From Phycisphaerae bacterium (GTDB lineage: Bacteria > Planctomycetota > Phycisphaerae > Phycisphaerales > Phycisphaeraceae), in NCBI GenBank assembly GCA_002688155.1, contig NZCH01000015.1, positions 1 to 7,109 of the forward strand: a DNA stretch of 7,109 nt, read 5' to 3'. Each line of letters starts with the position of its first letter. Position 1 is the first letter of the stretch. This document shows, one piece after another, positions 5,605 to 7,109 of this stretch. The notes under the pieces were generated by a model. It ran no database searches. It saw only the letters and a program-made list of their open reading frames with translations, and had not been told where the DNA came from. A program made the position numbers and the translations under genes.

Positions 5605-6486
5605 TTACGAACCGGGCTGGTTTTGGACGACAAACAGGAGCCCCACATTCGCCGTGTTGAACAGCACGTGGACGATCACACCGGGCCACAGGCTGTCCGT
5701 GCGCTCGTACAGCCAGCCCAGCACCATTCCCAGTACGAACAGGCCCGGGATTGCCAGCGGGTCTACCGCCGCGCCGTGCACTGCCGCGAAAAAAAGTGCT
5801 GAGAAAACGATCACCAACCACCTCCGCCGTCCAAGTGAATCCAGCAGCGCTGTCTGCACAAGCCCGCGGAAGATGACTTCCTCCAACAGCGGCGCCAGAA
5901 CCAGCGCCGACGTGAGCATGATCGCAATCGTGCCCGGATCGTCCGCGGCCCGGCCAAGCGCGATCAGCAATTTGTGCGCGACCGTCGGTGTCTCGCGGTC
6001 AAGCAACGAGCCGATCAACCAGAAACCCAGGTTGCACCCGAATACCAACACCACCGCGACGACCGCGCCCAGTAAACCTGCTCCCAAGTCCCGCGCCGGC
6101 CGCTGTGGAACGATGCCAAACCGGGACCACGCCATCATCCGGCGTCCGCGGAAGTACTGACCCACGCGCCAGACCACGTACATCACTACAGGCCACTGCG
6201 TCACGAGCTGTGCCACCACCGCCAACACGGCAATTTGCCGCGGAGAACCCTCCGTTGGGTCCCGATCCCACCCCAAAAGTTTCAACACCAACTCAAACGC
6301 AACCCCCGCAAGCACAAAAACGGTAATGCCCACGAACAGGTCGATCACCGTCAGCCCGAGCCGCCGGTGATGAGCACGTGCGAACGTCCGCGGGCTCAGG
6401 TCCCCCAACTGTCCTGCCGCCACCAGCACGCACGATCCCGCCAGTGCGATCACCGAATTCGTCACTGCGTCGGTCATTGCCAGCAC
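5605..6486 (-). CDS. CPBP (CAAX/ABI-type) intramembrane metalloprotease
   Basis: Multi-pass membrane protein of 293 residues in the CPBP family, glutamate-dependent intramembrane proteases related to Rce1; bacterial members act in membrane protein processing or bacteriocin self-immunity. The three catalytic motifs are intact in the C-terminal domain: EEVIFRG (Glu202, Glu203, Arg207), FFAAVHG (His237) and HVLFNTAN (His273, Asn277). Hydrophobic segments occupy about residues 10-25, 45-70, 84-107, 133-160, 186-200, 223-238, 245-260 and 268-288. GTG 6486 is preferred because GAGG lies 4 bases upstream. ATG 6477 is in frame but sits 13 bases from that site. The gene stands alone, convergent with the PEP-CTERM gene and divergent from the DUF480-like gene. 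No bacteriocin or prenylation gene is nearby, so the substrate is unknown. Confidence 0.93.
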   Translation of the reverse strand: MLAMTDAVTNSVIALAGSCVLVAAGQLGDLSPRTFARAHHRRLGLTVIDLFVGITVFVLAGVAFELVLKLLGWDRDPTEGSPRQIAVLAVVAQLVTQWPVVMYVVWRVGQYFRGRRMMAWSRFGIVPQRPARDLGAGLLGAVVAVVLVFGCNLGFWLIGSLLDRETPTVAHKLLIALGRAADDPGTIAIMLTSALVLAPLLEEVIFRGLVQTALLDSLGRRRWLVIVFSALFFAAVHGAAVDPLAIPGLFVLGMVLGWLYERTDSLWPGVIVHVLFNTANVGLLFVVQNQPGS

Positions 6487-6805
6487 GGTACCTCATGCGC
6501 CGCCACGTTGCATCGCGTTCGGTAAATCCGCGACCGCGATGGACGGCCACTGCAGATTCTGTGCGAGTTGTCGCATTGCGGTTCATACCGGCAAGGAACT
6601 TATTGCCTTCGGCCTTGATCGCTTCGTCCACCAGGCGGATCTTCAAAGATTTAGATACGCGATCTTCAACGGTGCCCCTGGGAGCGGCTCGGCCGGACGT
6701 AAACAGGTATCGCCCGAACTTGCCCTGAACCGTTCCTTTCGGGAACACGTCCACGCGGATGTTCTCGTTCGTTTTCGTCGCGGCGGCTTGGTGACCGTCT
6801 GTCAA
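6293..6805 (-). CDS. Doubtful ORF upstream of and overlapping the protease
   Basis: A minus-strand frame starts at TTG 6805, directly after an in-frame stop, and runs 170 codons, the last 65 or so overlapping the CPBP gene in another frame. I recognise no family. Over the first 44 codons, hand counts of GC by codon position are about 61, 52 and 75%, the pattern of real coding DNA here. In the next 44 codons the third-position value falls to about 57%. Segments such as ENIRVDVFPKGTVQGKFGRY and KSLKIRLVDEAIKAEGNKF look protein-like; the rest does not. No Shine-Dalgarno precedes the TTG. It may be the remnant of a small gene that once ended before the protease, or chance. Confidence 0.2.
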   Translation of the reverse strand: MTDGHQAAATKTNENIRVDVFPKGTVQGKFGRYLFTSGRAAPRGTVEDRVSKSLKIRLVDEAIKAEGNKFLAGMNRNATTRTESAVAVHRGRGFTERDATWRRMRYRAGNDRRSDEFGDRTGGIVRAGGGRTVGGPEPADVRTCSSPAARADGDRPVRGHYRFCACGGCV

Positions 6806-6838
6806 TTCGGCGGTTCAAGGTAGTGCGGCGAGCGATTG

Positions 6839-6855
6839 CGCGACCACCGGTCGCG
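6839..6855. promoter_or_regulatory. Perfect palindrome before the -35 region
   Basis: CGCGACC-ACC-GGTCGCG is a perfect 7-bp inverted repeat that ends just before the weak -35 (6858-6863). It could be an activator or repressor site, or a terminator stem for upstream plus-strand transcripts, but only CTTT follows. Confidence 0.35.
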
Positions 6856-6857
6856 GC

Positions 6858-6886
6858 TTTCAGGTGGCGCGCGGTTGTGGTACAAT
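6858..6886 (+). promoter_or_regulatory. Extended -10 promoter for the DUF480-like gene
   Basis: TGG-TACAAT (6878-6886) fits the extended -10 pattern TGnTATAAT with one mismatch. The -35 at 17-bp spacing (TTTCAG) is poor, which is usual where an extended -10 exists. It predicts a start near 6893 and a leader of about 165 bases. Confidence 0.45.
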
Positions 6887-7013
6887 GTGCTGCGTTGCTG
6901 TCTCGCGGTGGGATTATGCGGGTTCAGTGCGGGAGGATCACGCGAAATTGTGATGGTGTGGCTGGGGCGTGTTTGTCAGATTGACGATAGACGCGCAGAC
7001 GCTGGGCTATCGC

Positions 7014-7036
7014 CCGTCCGGATAAGTTACGGACGG
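7014..7036 (+). other. Leader hairpin just upstream of the DUF480-like start
   Basis: CCGTCCG (7014-7020) and CGGACGG (7030-7036) form a perfect 7-bp stem with a nine-base AT-rich loop (GATAAGTTA). It ends 23 bases before the start codon and just ahead of the GGAG/GGAAG ribosome-binding region. No T-run follows. It could modulate translation or stability. Confidence 0.4.
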
Positions 7037-7059
7037 CGCGCTTGGAGTGGGAAGCGGAC

Positions 7060-7109
7060 ATGACTGTGTTGCAGCCGGATGAGTGTCGGGTGCTGGGTGT
7101 GATGGTGGA
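7060..7109 (+). CDS. DUF480/YceH-like protein, first 16 codons
   Basis: ATG 7060 begins MTVLQPDECRVLGVMV, cut by the window edge. This matches the N-terminal helix of DUF480 (YceH) proteins, where L-xx-xE-xRVLGxLxEK precedes the TTPEQYPLS segment. They are winged-helix-like proteins of about 200-220 residues with no settled function. Purine-rich GGAG (7044-7047) and GGAAG (7049-7053) precede the start, the latter 6 bases away. With so little sequence the family call rests on a short but distinctive motif. A leader hairpin and an extended -10 lie upstream, so it is probably the first gene of its transcript. Confidence 0.62.
   Translation, partial: MTVLQPDECRVLGVMV

Larger units (their letters stand above)
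6806..7059. other. Regulatory and leader region of the DUF480-like gene
   Basis: No credible gene is seen here. The stretch holds a 7-bp palindrome, an extended -10 promoter and a leader with a GTCA-GAT-TGAC repeat (6975-6985) and a 7-bp hairpin, all upstream of the start at 7060. A 75-codon plus-strand frame (6836-7063) runs through the promoter and is Arg/Gly-rich; it is taken as chance. Confidence 0.5.

Overview
This window is GC-rich (roughly 60% by eye) chromosomal DNA from a bacterium. It carries a PEP-CTERM exported protein, a methionine-salvage isomerase (MtnA), a CAAX-type membrane protease, an SLC13 permease and the start of a DUF480/YceH-like gene. That mix, with the VPEP…RRRRA tail and many small lipoprotein or exported proteins, fits a planctomycete (perhaps Phycisphaerae-like) better than other groups. 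This assignment is inference. No rRNA, tRNA, CRISPR array, transposase or phage gene was seen.

Layout, left to right. (1) 1-176, minus strand: probable N-terminus of a lipoprotein gene that runs off the window, diverging from the next gene. (2) 231-2051, plus: SLC13-family permease with two central TrkA-C (RCK_C) domains. (3) 2143-2847, plus: class I glutamine amidotransferase-like protein with an intact Cys-His-Glu triad. (4) 2909-3201, minus: remnant of a YceI-family lipoprotein, broken in its signal peptide and cut short. (5) 3369-4436, minus: mtnA, with a perfect palindrome directly before its start codon. (6) 4437-4747: divergent intergenic region and long leader of the PEP-CTERM gene. 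(7) 4748-5459, plus: PEP-CTERM protein gene split by a +1 frameshift and followed by a good intrinsic terminator at 5495-5526. (8) 5605-6486, minus: CPBP intramembrane metalloprotease. (9) 6487-7059: mostly without a confident gene, holding a weak minus-strand ORF, a palindrome, an extended -10 promoter and a leader hairpin. (10) 7060 to the end, plus: first 16 codons of a DUF480/YceH-like protein.

The genes do not form one pathway. They read as independent housekeeping or accessory genes in mixed orientation with short spacers. Only the permease and the amidotransferase might share a transcript. I found no convincing new multi-gene system. The points most worth a second look are the frameshifted PEP-CTERM gene, the permease lacking the usual second Asn-Asn motif, the decayed YceI gene and the palindrome at the mtnA start.
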